A DNA stretch of 26,083 nucleotides from CAZNMF01 sp035547155 (lineage in GTDB: Bacteria; Acidobacteriota; Vicinamibacteria; Vicinamibacterales; SCN-69-37): NCBI GenBank assembly GCA_035547155.1, contig DASZVJ010000226.1:1-26083 (forward strand). The letters run 5' to 3'. A model generated the notes under the pieces. That model saw nothing but the letters and a program-made list of their open reading frames with translations. It was not told where the DNA came from and did not search any database. Positions 15,429 to 23,242 of this stretch are shown piece by piece. The translations under genes and the position numbers were made by a program. Every line of letters begins with the position of its first letter. Within the stretch, counting starts at the first letter, position 1.

Positions 15429-15460
15429 ACTTCGAACTTCGAAGGTCGAACTTCGAAGTT
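15429..15460 (-). repeat. Heptamer array between rplJ and rplL
   Basis: Four seven-base units (TTCGAAC, TTCGAAG, GTCGAAC, TTCGAAG on the plus strand) begin at the rplJ stop codon itself, whose TAA runs into the first unit. The array ends about 30 bp before the rplL start. Confidence 0.7.
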
Positions 15461-15989
15461 AATTCCCTTCCGATTTCTTCTTCTCCGCGGCGGCCAGCAC
15501 GGTCACCAAATCGCGCGGCACGGCGGAGAGCACCGTCACCAGCTGCTGCATCGGCGCCTGGAGCACATACAGCAGCTTGCCGTAGAGCTCCGGCTTGCCC
15601 GGCAGGTTCGCCAGATCGTCGACCGCGGCCGGCGCGACCGCGCGTCCCTGCACGACGGCGCCCTTGATGCTGATCGCCGGCGTCGCCTTGACGAACGTCG
15701 TCAGCGTCTTCGCCATCGCCACCGGGTCCTTGCCCGTGTAGACGACGGCGGTCGTGCCGCTGAACGATGCGGTGAACGCCTCGAACGGCGTGCCCGCGAC
15801 CGCGCGCTTCGCCAGCGTGTTCTTGACGACGCGATAGGTGCCACCGACGGCGCGAATCTGCCGCCGCAGCTCGGTCACCTGCGGCACGGTAATGCCGCGA
15901 TAGTCGACGAGCACCGCGGTGTCGGACTCGCGAAACGCGACTTCGAGCTGTCCCAGCTCGGTTGCTTTGTCTGCTCTACTGACGGCCAT
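15459..15989 (-). CDS. rplJ: 50S ribosomal protein L10
   Basis: This 176-residue protein has the L10 landmarks TAVLVDYRGITVPQVTELRR, YRVVKNTLAKRAVAG and LANLPGKPELYGKLLYVLQA. The C-terminal helix ends in a lysine-rich tail (AAAEKKKSEGN) and carries the L12 dimers of the stalk. GGAG seven bases before the ATG gives the start. In many bacteria L10 (with L12) represses translation of its own leader; the short 48-bp spacer to rplA here leaves little room for the classic leader, so such control is only inference. Confidence 0.97.
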   Translation of the reverse strand: MAVSRADKATELGQLEVAFRESDTAVLVDYRGITVPQVTELRRQIRAVGGTYRVVKNTLAKRAVAGTPFEAFTASFSGTTAVVYTGKDPVAMAKTLTTFVKATPAISIKGAVVQGRAVAPAAVDDLANLPGKPELYGKLLYVLQAPMQQLVTVLSAVPRDLVTVLAAAEKKKSEGN

Positions 15990-16000
15990 TGATCGCTCCG

Positions 16001-16035
16001 CGAAGTTCGGACGTCGACGTTCGAACTTCGAAATT
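16001..16035 (-). repeat. Heptamer array between rplA and rplJ
   Basis: Five seven-base units (CGAAGTT, CGGACGT, CGACGTT, CGAACTT, CGAAATT) start two bases after the rplA stop and reach to about ten bases before the rplJ start, just short of its Shine-Dalgarno. Confidence 0.65.
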
Positions 16036-16037
16036 GC

Positions 16038-16742
16038 CTAGTGCTTCACCAACTCATCCACGTGCGACGTGTCGATCGCCACGCCCGGGCCCATCGTCGA
16101 CGACATCGTCACGCTCTTGAGGTATTTGCCCTTGGCCGCCGACGGCTTGGCCTTGACGATCGTCTCCATCAGCGCGTGCGCGTTAGCGACGAGCCGTTCG
16201 CTGGCGAACGAGATCTTGCCGATCGGCGCGTGCACGACGCCGGCCTTGTCCACGCGGAACTCGACCTTGCCGGCCTTGATCTCCTGCACCGCTTTCGTGA
16301 CGTCCACGGTGACCGTGCCGGTCTTCGGGTTCGGCATCAGGCCGCGCGGCCCGAGCACCTTGCCGAGCTTGCCGACGGCGCGCATCATGTCCGGCGTCGC
16401 GACGACCGCGTCGAAGTCCGTCCAGCCGCCCATGATGCGGTCGACGAGCTCTTCACCGCCCGTCTCGTCGGCGCCGGCCTCGCGCGCTTCGCGCTGCTTG
16501 TCCGCACCGGCAATCACGAGCACACGCTTCGACTTGCCGAGCCCGTGCGGCAGCACGACCGTGCCGCGCACCATCTGGTCGGAGTGCTTCGGATCGACGC
16601 CGAGCCGCACCGACAACTCGACCGTCTCGTCGAACTTGGTGTACTTGACCTTCTGAATGAGCGGCACGGCCTCCTCGATCGTCTGAGGCCTGGCCGGCAC
16701 CTGCTGCCTGGCCGCCTGATACTTCTTGCCTCGCGTGCGCAC
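16038..16742 (-). CDS. rplA: 50S ribosomal protein L1
   Basis: This 234-residue protein has the L1 motifs KFDETVELSVRLGVDPKHSD, TVVLPHGLGKSKRVLVIAG, and the signature KLGKVLGPRGLMPNPKTGTV. It binds 23S rRNA at the L1 stalk and, in many bacteria, represses the rplK-rplA mRNA. The start is GTG at 16742, supported by GGGAGGT about six bases upstream. It follows rplK after 155 bp holding a hairpin and a heptamer array. Confidence 0.97.
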   Translation of the reverse strand: MRTRGKKYQAARQQVPARPQTIEEAVPLIQKVKYTKFDETVELSVRLGVDPKHSDQMVRGTVVLPHGLGKSKRVLVIAGADKQREAREAGADETGGEELVDRIMGGWTDFDAVVATPDMMRAVGKLGKVLGPRGLMPNPKTGTVTVDVTKAVQEIKAGKVEFRVDKAGVVHAPIGKISFASERLVANAHALMETIVKAKPSAAKGKYLKSVTMSSTMGPGVAIDTSHVDELVKH

Positions 16743-16786
16743 TGACTACCTCCCGTGGTGCAATCGGCGCCAAGGCGCCTCCCACT

Positions 16787-16876
16787 TCTTGAAACTTCGA
16801 ACTGCGAACTTGGAACTTCGAACTCGATCCCTTCCTCTTCCGGGTTCGAAGTTCACAGTTCGAAGTTCACAGTTCC
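16787..16876 (-). repeat. Bipartite heptamer array between rplK and rplA
   Basis: Two arms of seven-base units face each other: GAAACTT-CGAACTG-CGAACTT-GGAACTT-CGAACT at 16791-16824, and GTTCGAA-GTTCACA-GTTCGAA-GTTCACA-GTTCC at 16844-16875. A pyrimidine-rich linker of about 20 bases separates them. The arms are near-complementary, so a long imperfect stem is possible in the mRNA. Confidence 0.75.
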
Positions 16877-16903
16877 GACTGACCGGACATCGTCCGGTCA
16901 GTC
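16877..16903 (-). other. Perfect hairpin overlapping the rplK stop
   Basis: A 12-bp perfect inverted repeat (GACTGACCGGAC and its complement, three-base loop) contains the rplK stop codon in one arm. No T-run follows, so it is not an intrinsic terminator. It may protect the upstream mRNA end, be a processing site or be a REP-like element; the array at 16787-16876 follows directly. Confidence 0.6.
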
Positions 16904-17323
16904 GAGGACGTCCAGTCCCATCGACCGCGCGGTGCCGCGCACCGAACGGACGGCGGAGTCGATCGCCTCGCAGTTCAGATCGGGCAGCTTCAGCCGCGCG
17001 ATGTCCTCGACCTGCTTGGCGGTCACGGTGCCGACCTTGGTCTTGTTCGGCTCGCCGGATCCCTTCGCGATGTTGGCCGCGCGCTTGAGCAGCACGGCGG
17101 CCGGCGGCGTCTTCGTGATGAACGAGTAGGACCGATCCGAGTAGATCGTCACGACCACCGGGATGATCAGCCCGTCGTCCTTCGCCGTCTTCGCGTTGAA
17201 GTTCTTGCAGAAGTCCATGATGTTGACGCCGTGCGGGCCGAGCGCGGTGCCGACCGGCGGCGCGGGCGTCGCCTTGCCCGCGGCAATCTGGAGCTTCACT
17301 TGCGCCTGAATCTTTTTGGCCAT
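16898..17323 (-). CDS. rplK: 50S ribosomal protein L11
   Basis: This 141-residue protein is the standard L11 length. It has VKLQIAAGKATPAPPVGTAL, GPHGVNIMDFCKNFNA, FITKTPPAAVLLKRAA and a C-terminal rRNA-binding half ending RSVRGTARSMGL. It binds the GTPase-associated centre and is needed for stringent-response sensing by RelA-type enzymes. The ATG at 17323 has only a weak AAAG upstream. It heads the ribosomal part of the operon, 108 bp after nusG. Confidence 0.97.
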   Translation of the reverse strand: MAKKIQAQVKLQIAAGKATPAPPVGTALGPHGVNIMDFCKNFNAKTAKDDGLIIPVVVTIYSDRSYSFITKTPPAAVLLKRAANIAKGSGEPNKTKVGTVTAKQVEDIARLKLPDLNCEAIDSAVRSVRGTARSMGLDVLD

Positions 17324-17431
17324 CTTTAATCAACTCGCTCGCGGGGCCCCACCCCCGCTCGCAGCTCGCGGCTCCCGCCGCTCGCTCCGCTCACCGCCGC
17401 GCCTGCACGGCGCGGGGTTCGCGATGTCCAC
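17324..17431 (-). other. Structured nusG-rplK spacer, candidate L11/L1 leader
   Basis: The spacer has no gene. On the minus strand it can form a 7-bp stem (17397-17403 with 17409-17415) and a 6-bp GCGGGG/CCCCGC stem (17341-17358) near the rplK start, among GAGCGAGC-type short repeats. L1 feedback acts on this leader in other bacteria; I cannot identify a definite L1 site here. Confidence 0.35.
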
Positions 17432-17974
17432 TTACAGCTTCTCGACCTGCAAGAAGTCCAGCTCGACCGGCGTCGCGCGGCCGAAGATCGTGACCATCAC
17501 CTTCAACGTGTTCCGGTCCGTGTTCACTTCGTCGACCGTGCCGTTGAAGCTCGCGAACGGTCCTTCGTTGATCCGCACCTGATCGCCGCGCTCGAACGTG
17601 TACTTCGGCTTCGGCTTCTCGGCGCCGACCGCCACCTGGTGCAGGATGCGATCGACTTCCTCGCGCGACAGCGGTGACGGCTTCGGCCCGGCGCCGACGA
17701 ACCCGGTCACCTTCGGCGTGTTCTTCACCACATGCCAGGCGTTGTCCGACATGTGCATCTCGACGAGGATGTAGCCCGGAAAGAACCGGCGCGAGCTCTT
17801 CACTTCGCGGCCGCCGCGCTTCTCGACGATGTCCTCGGTCGGGATCAGCACCTCGCCGATCTCGTCCTGCAGCCCGTACGCCTGTGCCCGCTGCTCGAGC
17901 GACTCCCGCACCTTGTTCTCGAAGCCCGAGTAGGTGTGGATGATGTACCAGTGCTTCGTCTTGTCGTCAGTCAT
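17432..17974 (-). CDS. nusG: Transcription termination/antitermination factor NusG
   Basis: This 180-residue protein has an NGN domain (KHWYIIHTYSGFENKVRESL at the start, then FFPGYILVEMHMSDNAWHVV and TPKVTGFVG) and a C-terminal KOW domain (FERGDQVRINEGPFASFNGT, then FLQVEKL). It links RNA polymerase to Rho or to ribosomal protein S10. I took the ATG at 17974, giving MTDDKTKHWYI, because family members have a short N-terminus; an in-frame ATG at 18016, three bases after the secE stop, would add 14 residues. Neither has a strong ribosome site. Confidence 0.96.
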   Translation of the reverse strand: MTDDKTKHWYIIHTYSGFENKVRESLEQRAQAYGLQDEIGEVLIPTEDIVEKRGGREVKSSRRFFPGYILVEMHMSDNAWHVVKNTPKVTGFVGAGPKPSPLSREEVDRILHQVAVGAEKPKPKYTFERGDQVRINEGPFASFNGTVDEVNTDRNTLKVMVTIFGRATPVELDFLQVEKL

Positions 17975-18019
17975 GTGAGTGAGTGGCGAGTCCCACGCCG
18001 CCCGTGCGACGTCCATGCC

Positions 18020-18271
18020 CTACCGTCCGGCCCAGTCGAAGATCGAGGCGACCAGCCACGACAAGATCAAATCCACGCCATAGAGGTAGATGCCGAACAA
18101 CAGCGAGATCAGGATGACGACGACGGTCGTCGCCCAGACCTCGCGGCGGGTCGGCCACGTGACGCGTGAGAGCTCGGCACGCGCATCGGTCAGGAACCGG
18201 CGCGCGCGCCCGACCCAGCCACTGACGTGCTCCGGCGACTCCTTCAGGTTGTCCAACATCGCTGCCTTCAT
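18020..18271 (-). CDS. secE: Preprotein translocase subunit SecE
   Basis: This 83-residue protein has the SecE layout: an amphipathic segment with the conserved RAELSRVTWPTRREVWATT and one C-terminal membrane helix (VVVILISLLFGIYLYGVDLIL). It clamps SecY in the inner-membrane translocon. The ATG at 18271 gives MKAAML; an in-frame ATG at 18259 has GAAGG five bases upstream and is an equally good start. It directly precedes nusG, the conserved secE-nusG pair. Confidence 0.93.
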   Translation of the reverse strand: MKAAMLDNLKESPEHVSGWVGRARRFLTDARAELSRVTWPTRREVWATTVVVILISLLFGIYLYGVDLILSWLVASIFDWAGR

Positions 18272-18346
18272 GAATGTGGATGGCGGAACCCGCGCCGCCC
18301 GCCTAGCGCACCTGCGCCCACGCGACTCCCTCCGCGTGTCGTGTTT

Positions 18347-18422
18347 TGGCAGGCCAGGAGGGAATCGAACCCCCAGCCCTCGGTTTTGGAGACCGATGCT
18401 CTACCAATTGAGCTACTGGCCT
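18347..18422 (-). tRNA. tRNA-Trp (CCA anticodon)
   Basis: The cloverleaf has acceptor AGGCCAG/CTGGCCT, D-arm TAGCTCAATTGGTAGAGCA, anticodon loop CTCCAAA (anticodon CCA) and T-arm GGTTCGATTCC. Discriminator G and an encoded CCA end follow. It lies between rpmG and secE, a common position for trnW. Confidence 0.97.
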
Positions 18423-18431
18423 ACGTGATTT

Positions 18432-18510
18432 CACGAACTTTGAACGTCGAACTTTGAACTTCGAATGACAGTCCAGCTTTCAAAGTTCGAAGTTCCTAGT
18501 TCGAAGTTTG
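18432..18510 (-). repeat. Bipartite heptamer array between rpmG and tRNA-Trp
   Basis: Seven-base units GAACTTT-GAACGTC-GAACTTT-GAACTTC (18435-18462) face GTTCGAA-GTTCCTA-GTTCGAA-GTTT (18484-18508). The array starts one base after the rpmG stop and ends about ten bases before the tRNA-Trp 5' end. The inverted halves could fold into an imperfect hairpin. Confidence 0.75.
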
Positions 18511-18511
18511 C

Positions 18512-18661
18512 TTACTTGCTCTCCTTGTGCGCCGTGTGCTTCCGGCAGTAGCGGCAGTACTTGTTCAGCTCCAGCCGCTCCGAGCTCTTCCGGCGGTTCT
18601 TCGTCGTGCTGTAGTTGCGGCGTTTGCAGTCGCCGCAGGCCAACGTGATGATCTCGCGCAT
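18512..18661 (-). CDS. rpmG: 50S ribosomal protein L33
   Basis: This 49-residue protein begins MREIITLACGDCKRRNYSTT and ends RKHTAHKESK. Cysteines at 9, 12, 36 and 39 (CGDC and CRYC) make it the zinc-binding C+ form of L33. K-N-R-R-K and L-N-K-Y-C-R-Y-C are family-typical. The ribosome site is weak. It lies between tuf and tRNA-Trp, as in many phyla. Confidence 0.95.
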   Translation of the reverse strand: MREIITLACGDCKRRNYSTTKNRRKSSERLELNKYCRYCRKHTAHKESK

Positions 18662-18736
18662 GGTCGTCTCACTGATCCGCCGAGCGAGCGGGTGAGCCGG
18701 ACGTGAGCCCGGCCCGCCGTCATCGCTCGAACATCA

Positions 18737-19936
<1,200 letters not shown>

Positions 19937-20080
19937 TGCTCTCCGACCTCGCTTGGACTGGCGTCCTTCGCCATCGAGGGGCAGGGACCCCACGTCCGCT
20001 GCCCACGCTTTCGTTTACTACCTGGCGGGCCGCCTGCCCGCCGTAACGTCTCTGCTCGCCGACTCGGTCATCGACGCGGC

Positions 20081-20116
20081 CTGCCATGAGCGAGGCCGCA
20101 CAGCGGCCGAGTCGAA
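20081..20116 (-). repeat. Shared tRNA 3'-flank, copy 1 (after tRNA-Thr GGU)
   Basis: On the minus strand the CCA end is followed by TTCGACTC, a 6-bp hairpin (GGCCGC/GCGGCC, 20094-20108) and TCGCTCATGGCAG. The same frame is found after tRNA-Gly and tRNA-Tyr. Probably a processing or stabilising element, or a trace of duplication. The rest of the gap to tuf also holds a 7-bp hairpin at 20024-20042. Confidence 0.55.
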
Positions 20117-20192
20117 TGGAGCCGATGACCGGGATCGAACCGGTGACCTCGTCCTTACCAAGGACGTGCTCTGCCAACTGAGCTACATCGGC
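20117..20192 (-). tRNA. tRNA-Thr (GGU anticodon)
   Basis: The acceptor is GCCGATG/CATCGGC, D-arm TAGCTCAGTTGGCAGAGCA, anticodon loop CTTGGTA (GGU) and T-arm GGTTCGATCC. Discriminator T(U) and CCA are encoded. It corresponds in position and anticodon to E. coli thrT. Confidence 0.97.
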
Positions 20193-20240
20193 CCTCGACT
20201 CGCTTCGCTCGCTCGGGCCAAGGCCGTGCCGCTCATCGGC

Positions 20241-20292
20241 CAGCCATGAGCGACGCTGGCAGTTCGCATCGCGAATCGCCAGATGAGTCGAA
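20241..20292 (-). repeat. Shared tRNA 3'-flank, copy 2 (after tRNA-Gly)
   Basis: CCA is followed on the minus strand by TTCGACTC, a longer imperfect hairpin (CTGGC/GCCAG then TTCGC/GCGAA, 20256-20282) and GTCGCTCATGGCTGG. The outer boxes match copies 1 and 3 while the hairpin sequence differs, suggesting conserved structure. Confidence 0.5.
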
Positions 20293-20367
20293 TGGAGCGG
20301 GAGACGGGGATCGAACCCGCGACCAACAGCTTGGAAGGCTGTGACTCTACCACTGAGTTACTCCCGC
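20293..20367 (-). tRNA. tRNA-Gly (UCC anticodon)
   Basis: The acceptor is GCGGGAG/CTCCCGC, D-arm TAACTCAGTGGTAGAGT, anticodon loop CTTCCAA (UCC) and T-arm GGGTTCGATCCC. Discriminator T(U) and CCA are encoded. It corresponds to E. coli glyT. Confidence 0.97.
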
Positions 20368-20460
20368 CTTCGGTAACCGCTCGCTTCGCTCGCACCTTCG
20401 GCGGGCACGCCCGCTCATCGTTCCGCTGTCTACTGTCTGCCCTTCGACTTGCCGCTCGCA

Positions 20461-20499
20461 CGGCCTGCCACGAGCGAGCCGCGCAAGCGGCGAGTCGAG
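20461..20499 (-). repeat. Shared tRNA 3'-flank, copy 3 (after tRNA-Tyr)
   Basis: CCA is followed on the minus strand by CTCGACTC, a small hairpin (GCCGC/GCGGC) and TCGCTCGTGGCAGG. It matches copies 1 and 2 in the outer boxes. Confidence 0.5.
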
Positions 20500-20586
20500 T
20501 GGTGGCGAGGGAAGGATTCGAACCTTCGAAGCCGCTAGGGCGACAGATTTACAGTCTGCTGCGTTTGACCGCTTCGCTACCTCGCC
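20500..20586 (-). tRNA. tRNA-Tyr (GUA anticodon)
   Basis: This is an 87-nt class II tRNA with a long variable arm. The acceptor is GGCGAGG/CCTCGCC, the anticodon loop CTGTAAA (GUA), the T-arm AGGTTCGAATCC. Discriminator A and CCA are encoded. It corresponds to E. coli tyrU. Confidence 0.97.
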
Positions 20587-20776
20587 GATCTGTTGCGCCG
20601 CGGTGTTCCTCCGTCCGACGCCGTGTCTGACTGTGTGCTGTGTCTCTTGCCTCCGCGTCAGCGCAACGCTATCCAGAGCCACCCACCCCCGTGCGGGGAG
20701 CTTCGATCCGACGTACCCGCCATCAGCCTGGAACAACTGGTCCCTGCGACGTGCGTGTGGGGCGAGGCCCGGAACT

Positions 20777-20853
20777 TGGAGCTGGCGAAGGGATTTGAAC
20801 CCCCGACCGGCTGATTACAAATCAGCTGCTCTACCGGACTGAGCTACGCCAGC
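20777..20853 (-). tRNA. tRNA-Thr (UGU anticodon)
   Basis: The acceptor is GCTGGCG/CGCCAGC, D-arm TAGCTCAGTCCGGTAGAGCA, anticodon loop TTTGTAA (UGU) and T-arm GGGTTCAAATCCC. Discriminator T(U) and CCA are encoded. It is first of the cluster and corresponds to E. coli thrU. The 190-bp gap to tRNA-Tyr holds no gene. Confidence 0.97.
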
Positions 20854-20867
20854 CAGACAAAACGGGA

Positions 20868-20897
20868 ATGCTAGCACGGACTGTGCCAAAACGGCAA
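20868..20897 (-). promoter_or_regulatory. Candidate promoter of the tRNA-tuf operon
   Basis: On the minus strand TTGCCG (20892-20897) is followed after 18 bases by TAGCAT (20868-20873), preceded by TGC, which makes an extended -10. A start about seven bases on would leave a leader of under ten bases before tRNA-Thr(UGU). It is the best sigma-70-like match seen in the rlmB-tRNA gap. Confidence 0.5.
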
Positions 20898-20951
20898 CAC
20901 CCGGACCCATCCCGTTCATCACTGAGCGCATTCACCCGTCGACGTCCCACG

Positions 20952-21009
20952 GCCCGCAGCCGAACGTCCAGTATCTCACGGAACGGGCTTCGGACGACAG
21001 GCTGCGGGC
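20952..21009 (-). other. Long stem-loop after rlmB
   Basis: A 10-bp stem (GCCCGCAGCC at 20952-20961 with 21000-21009) and an inner 5-bp stem (20965-20969 with 20992-20996) are separated by a symmetric three-base internal loop. The outer arm reaches into the rlmB stop codon. No T-run follows, so Rho-dependent ending or mRNA protection is more likely than intrinsic termination. Confidence 0.5.
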
Positions 21010-21758
21010 TACCTGTCCGCCGTCGTCTTTGGCGACGGCGGACGACGGCGACGCTGACGCGCTGCCTCGAACAGCGCCACGCCGGCGCTCACCGACACGT
21101 TCAAGCTCGACACGACGCCCGACATGGGAATCGACACGAGCCGATCGCACGTCTCGCGCACCAGCCGCCGCAGGCCCGTGCCCTCGGCGCCGACGACGAA
21201 CGCGGTCGGCAGCGTGTAGTCGACCTCGTCGTACGCGTCGGTCGCCGTCGCGTCGAGCCCGATCGTCCAGACGTTCAACGCCTTCAATTCTTCGATCGCG
21301 CGCGCGATGTTGACGACGGTGGCGGTGCGCACGTGATTGACCGCGCCGGCCGAGGCCTTCGCCGTCGCGCCGTCGAGCGGCGCGGCGTGCCGCGCCTGCC
21401 GCACCACACCGTGCGCGCCCGCCGCATCTACGGATCGAAAGATGGCGCCGACGTTCTGCGGATCCTCCACGCTGTCGAGCACCACCAGCAGCGGCGGACC
21501 GTCCGCCTCGCTGACGAGCTCCTCGAGCGCATACGCCGCCAGCGGCTGCAGCTCGGCCGCGACGCCCTGATGGACGCCGCCGTGCGTCAGCCGCTCGAGC
21601 GCGCGCCGATCGACGGTCTCGATCGCGAGCCGCAGCTCGTGCGCGCGGGCGACGAGCGCGTCGACGCGCGGGCCGGCGCCGCGCTCGTGCACGAGCCGCA
21701 CCACGCGGCGCGCACGCATCGCCTCGGACACGGGATTGATGCCATAGACCAACGTCAC
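21009..21758 (-). CDS. rlmB: 23S rRNA (guanosine-2'-O)-methyltransferase RlmB-like
   Basis: This 249-residue SPOUT enzyme of the TrmH family has an N-terminal L30e-like domain (VYGINPVSEAMRAR to about residue 75) and the trefoil-knot catalytic domain with motif 1 DSVEDPQNVGAIFRS, motif 2 VVGAEGTGLRRL and motif 3 IPMSGVVSSLNVSVSAGVAL. By family it 2'-O-methylates a guanosine in 23S rRNA (G2251 in E. coli); other TrmH-family RNA targets cannot be excluded. The start is GTG at 21758, with AGGAG six bases upstream, overlapping the gltX stop as GTGA. An upstream GTG at 21797 is in frame but lacks support. It is the last protein gene before the tRNA cluster. Confidence 0.9.
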   Translation of the reverse strand: MTLVYGINPVSEAMRARRVVRLVHERGAGPRVDALVARAHELRLAIETVDRRALERLTHGGVHQGVAAELQPLAAYALEELVSEADGPPLLVVLDSVEDPQNVGAIFRSVDAAGAHGVVRQARHAAPLDGATAKASAGAVNHVRTATVVNIARAIEELKALNVWTIGLDATATDAYDEVDYTLPTAFVVGAEGTGLRRLVRETCDRLVSIPMSGVVSSLNVSVSAGVALFEAARQRRRRPPSPKTTADR

Positions 21759-23242
21759 GTCACACTCCTCGTCACCGCCCGCGCGCGCTCCGCGCACGAG
21801 ACGATCGGCGCCACACCGGCTGCCGCCGGCAGCGCGGCGCCACGATCGATCGCGGGAATCGCGAGATCCAGCTCCGGCCCCGACTCGAGCCCGGTCAGCG
21901 CGACACGCAGCGGATGAAACAACGCCTTGCCCTTGAGGCTCGTGCGCTCGCGCACCGTCGCGGCCGCGGCACGAAACGCGTCGCGATCGGGCAGCGGTCC
22001 GCGCACGACCTCGGCGAACGCCGCGACGGCTCGCGCGCCGTCCGCCTCGTCACGCACAAGTCGTGCGGCCTCGTCAGCGTTCCAGCCGAAGACGAACGCC
22101 ACTCGCTCGGGAATTTCCTCGAGCCGATCGACCGATCCGACCGCCATCGGCAGCAGCGACTCGACGAACGCGCGCGCGGCATCGCTGCCTTCTGCGATAT
22201 AACCCGCACGCTGAAAGTACGGCAGCACGTCCGACACGAGACGCGACGATGTCGCGGCTTTCATGTAGTGACGATTGATCCACGCCAGCTTCGCGACGTC
22301 GAACACCGCGGCGCTGTGGCTGACGCGCGACAGCTCGAATCGCCGCGCCATCTCGTCGAGCGGCAAAATCTCTTCATCGTCGCCCGGCGACCAGCCGAGC
22401 AGCGCCAGGTAGTTGACGAGCGCCTCCGGCAGAAAGCCGCGCGCACGAAACTCGGCGACGCTCGTCGCGCCGTGACGCTTCGACAGCGGCGCGTGATCGG
22501 GCCCGAGCACGAGCGACAGATGCGCGAATGCCGGCGTCGGCACGGCGATCGCCTCGGCGATCAGAATCTGCAGCGGCGTATTGGAGATGTGATCTTCACC
22601 CCGCACGACATGCGTGATCGCCATGTCGGCGTCGTCGATCACCACTGCGAAGTTGTACTGCGGCCGGCCGTTGCGCCGGATGATCACCGGGTCGCCGATG
22701 ATGCTCGTGTGCACGCGCACCTCGCCGCGCACGAGATCGGCGAACACGATGTCGCGCGGCTCGCCCGGCACGGCGAAGCGAATCGCCGCCGGCTCGCCGG
22801 ACGCCACGCGTCGCGCAGCCTCGGCCGGATCGATCGCGCGGCAGCGGCCGGAGTACTTTGGCGGCAGGCCCGCGGCATGTGCCGCTTGCCGCTCGGCCTC
22901 GAGCATCTCCGGCGAGCAGAAGCAGTAGTACGCGTCGCCGTGCGCGATGAGCCGCTGCGCCTCGCGCGCGTACCGATCGAGCCGCTCGGACTGCCGGTAT
23001 GGCGCGTACGGGCCGGACACGTCCGGCCCCTCGTTCCACGTGAGCCCGAGCCAGCGGAGATCCTCGATGATCGCGCGCTCGGATTCGGGCGTCGATCGCT
23101 CGACGTCCGTGTCTTCGATGCGCAGCACGAGCGTGCCGCCGAGCCGCTTCGCGAGCAGCCAGTTGAAGAGCGCGGTGCGCGCGTTGCCGACGTGCAACTG
23201 CCCCGTCGGACTCGGCGCGAATCTGAGACGAGGAGCGATCAC
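21755..23242 (-). CDS. gltX: Glutamyl-tRNA synthetase
   Basis: This 495-residue class I synthetase has the HIGH-equivalent in FAPSPTGQLHVGNARTALFN and the KMSKS-equivalent in APLSKRHGATSV. IEDTDVERSTPES and NYLALLGWSPGDDEE are family landmarks. A zinc-type C-x-C (YCFCSPEM) with a later Cys (YSGRCR) is present. It charges tRNA-Glu; whether it also misacylates tRNA-Gln cannot be judged here. The start is GTG at 23242, overlapping the ispDF stop (GTGA); the open frame upstream lies antisense in composition and is rejected. The gene overlaps rlmB by four bases, so ispDF, gltX and rlmB are likely translationally coupled. Confidence 0.96.
   Translation of the reverse strand: MIAPRLRFAPSPTGQLHVGNARTALFNWLLAKRLGGTLVLRIEDTDVERSTPESERAIIEDLRWLGLTWNEGPDVSGPYAPYRQSERLDRYAREAQRLIAHGDAYYCFCSPEMLEAERQAAHAAGLPPKYSGRCRAIDPAEAARRVASGEPAAIRFAVPGEPRDIVFADLVRGEVRVHTSIIGDPVIIRRNGRPQYNFAVVIDDADMAITHVVRGEDHISNTPLQILIAEAIAVPTPAFAHLSLVLGPDHAPLSKRHGATSVAEFRARGFLPEALVNYLALLGWSPGDDEEILPLDEMARRFELSRVSHSAAVFDVAKLAWINRHYMKAATSSRLVSDVLPYFQRAGYIAEGSDAARAFVESLLPMAVGSVDRLEEIPERVAFVFGWNADEAARLVRDEADGARAVAAFAEVVRGPLPDRDAFRAAAATVRERTSLKGKALFHPLRVALTGLESGPELDLAIPAIDRGAALPAAAGVAPIVSCAERARAVTRSVT

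Noticed and set aside
20183..20842. Several 70-130 codon frames over the tRNA genes
   Set aside because: They read through structural RNA genes and spacers on both strands and have no protein-like features.
20868..20889. TTGGCA as the -35 box for the tRNA promoter
   Set aside because: It would leave only ten bases to TAGCAT; TTGCCG with an 18-base spacer fits better.
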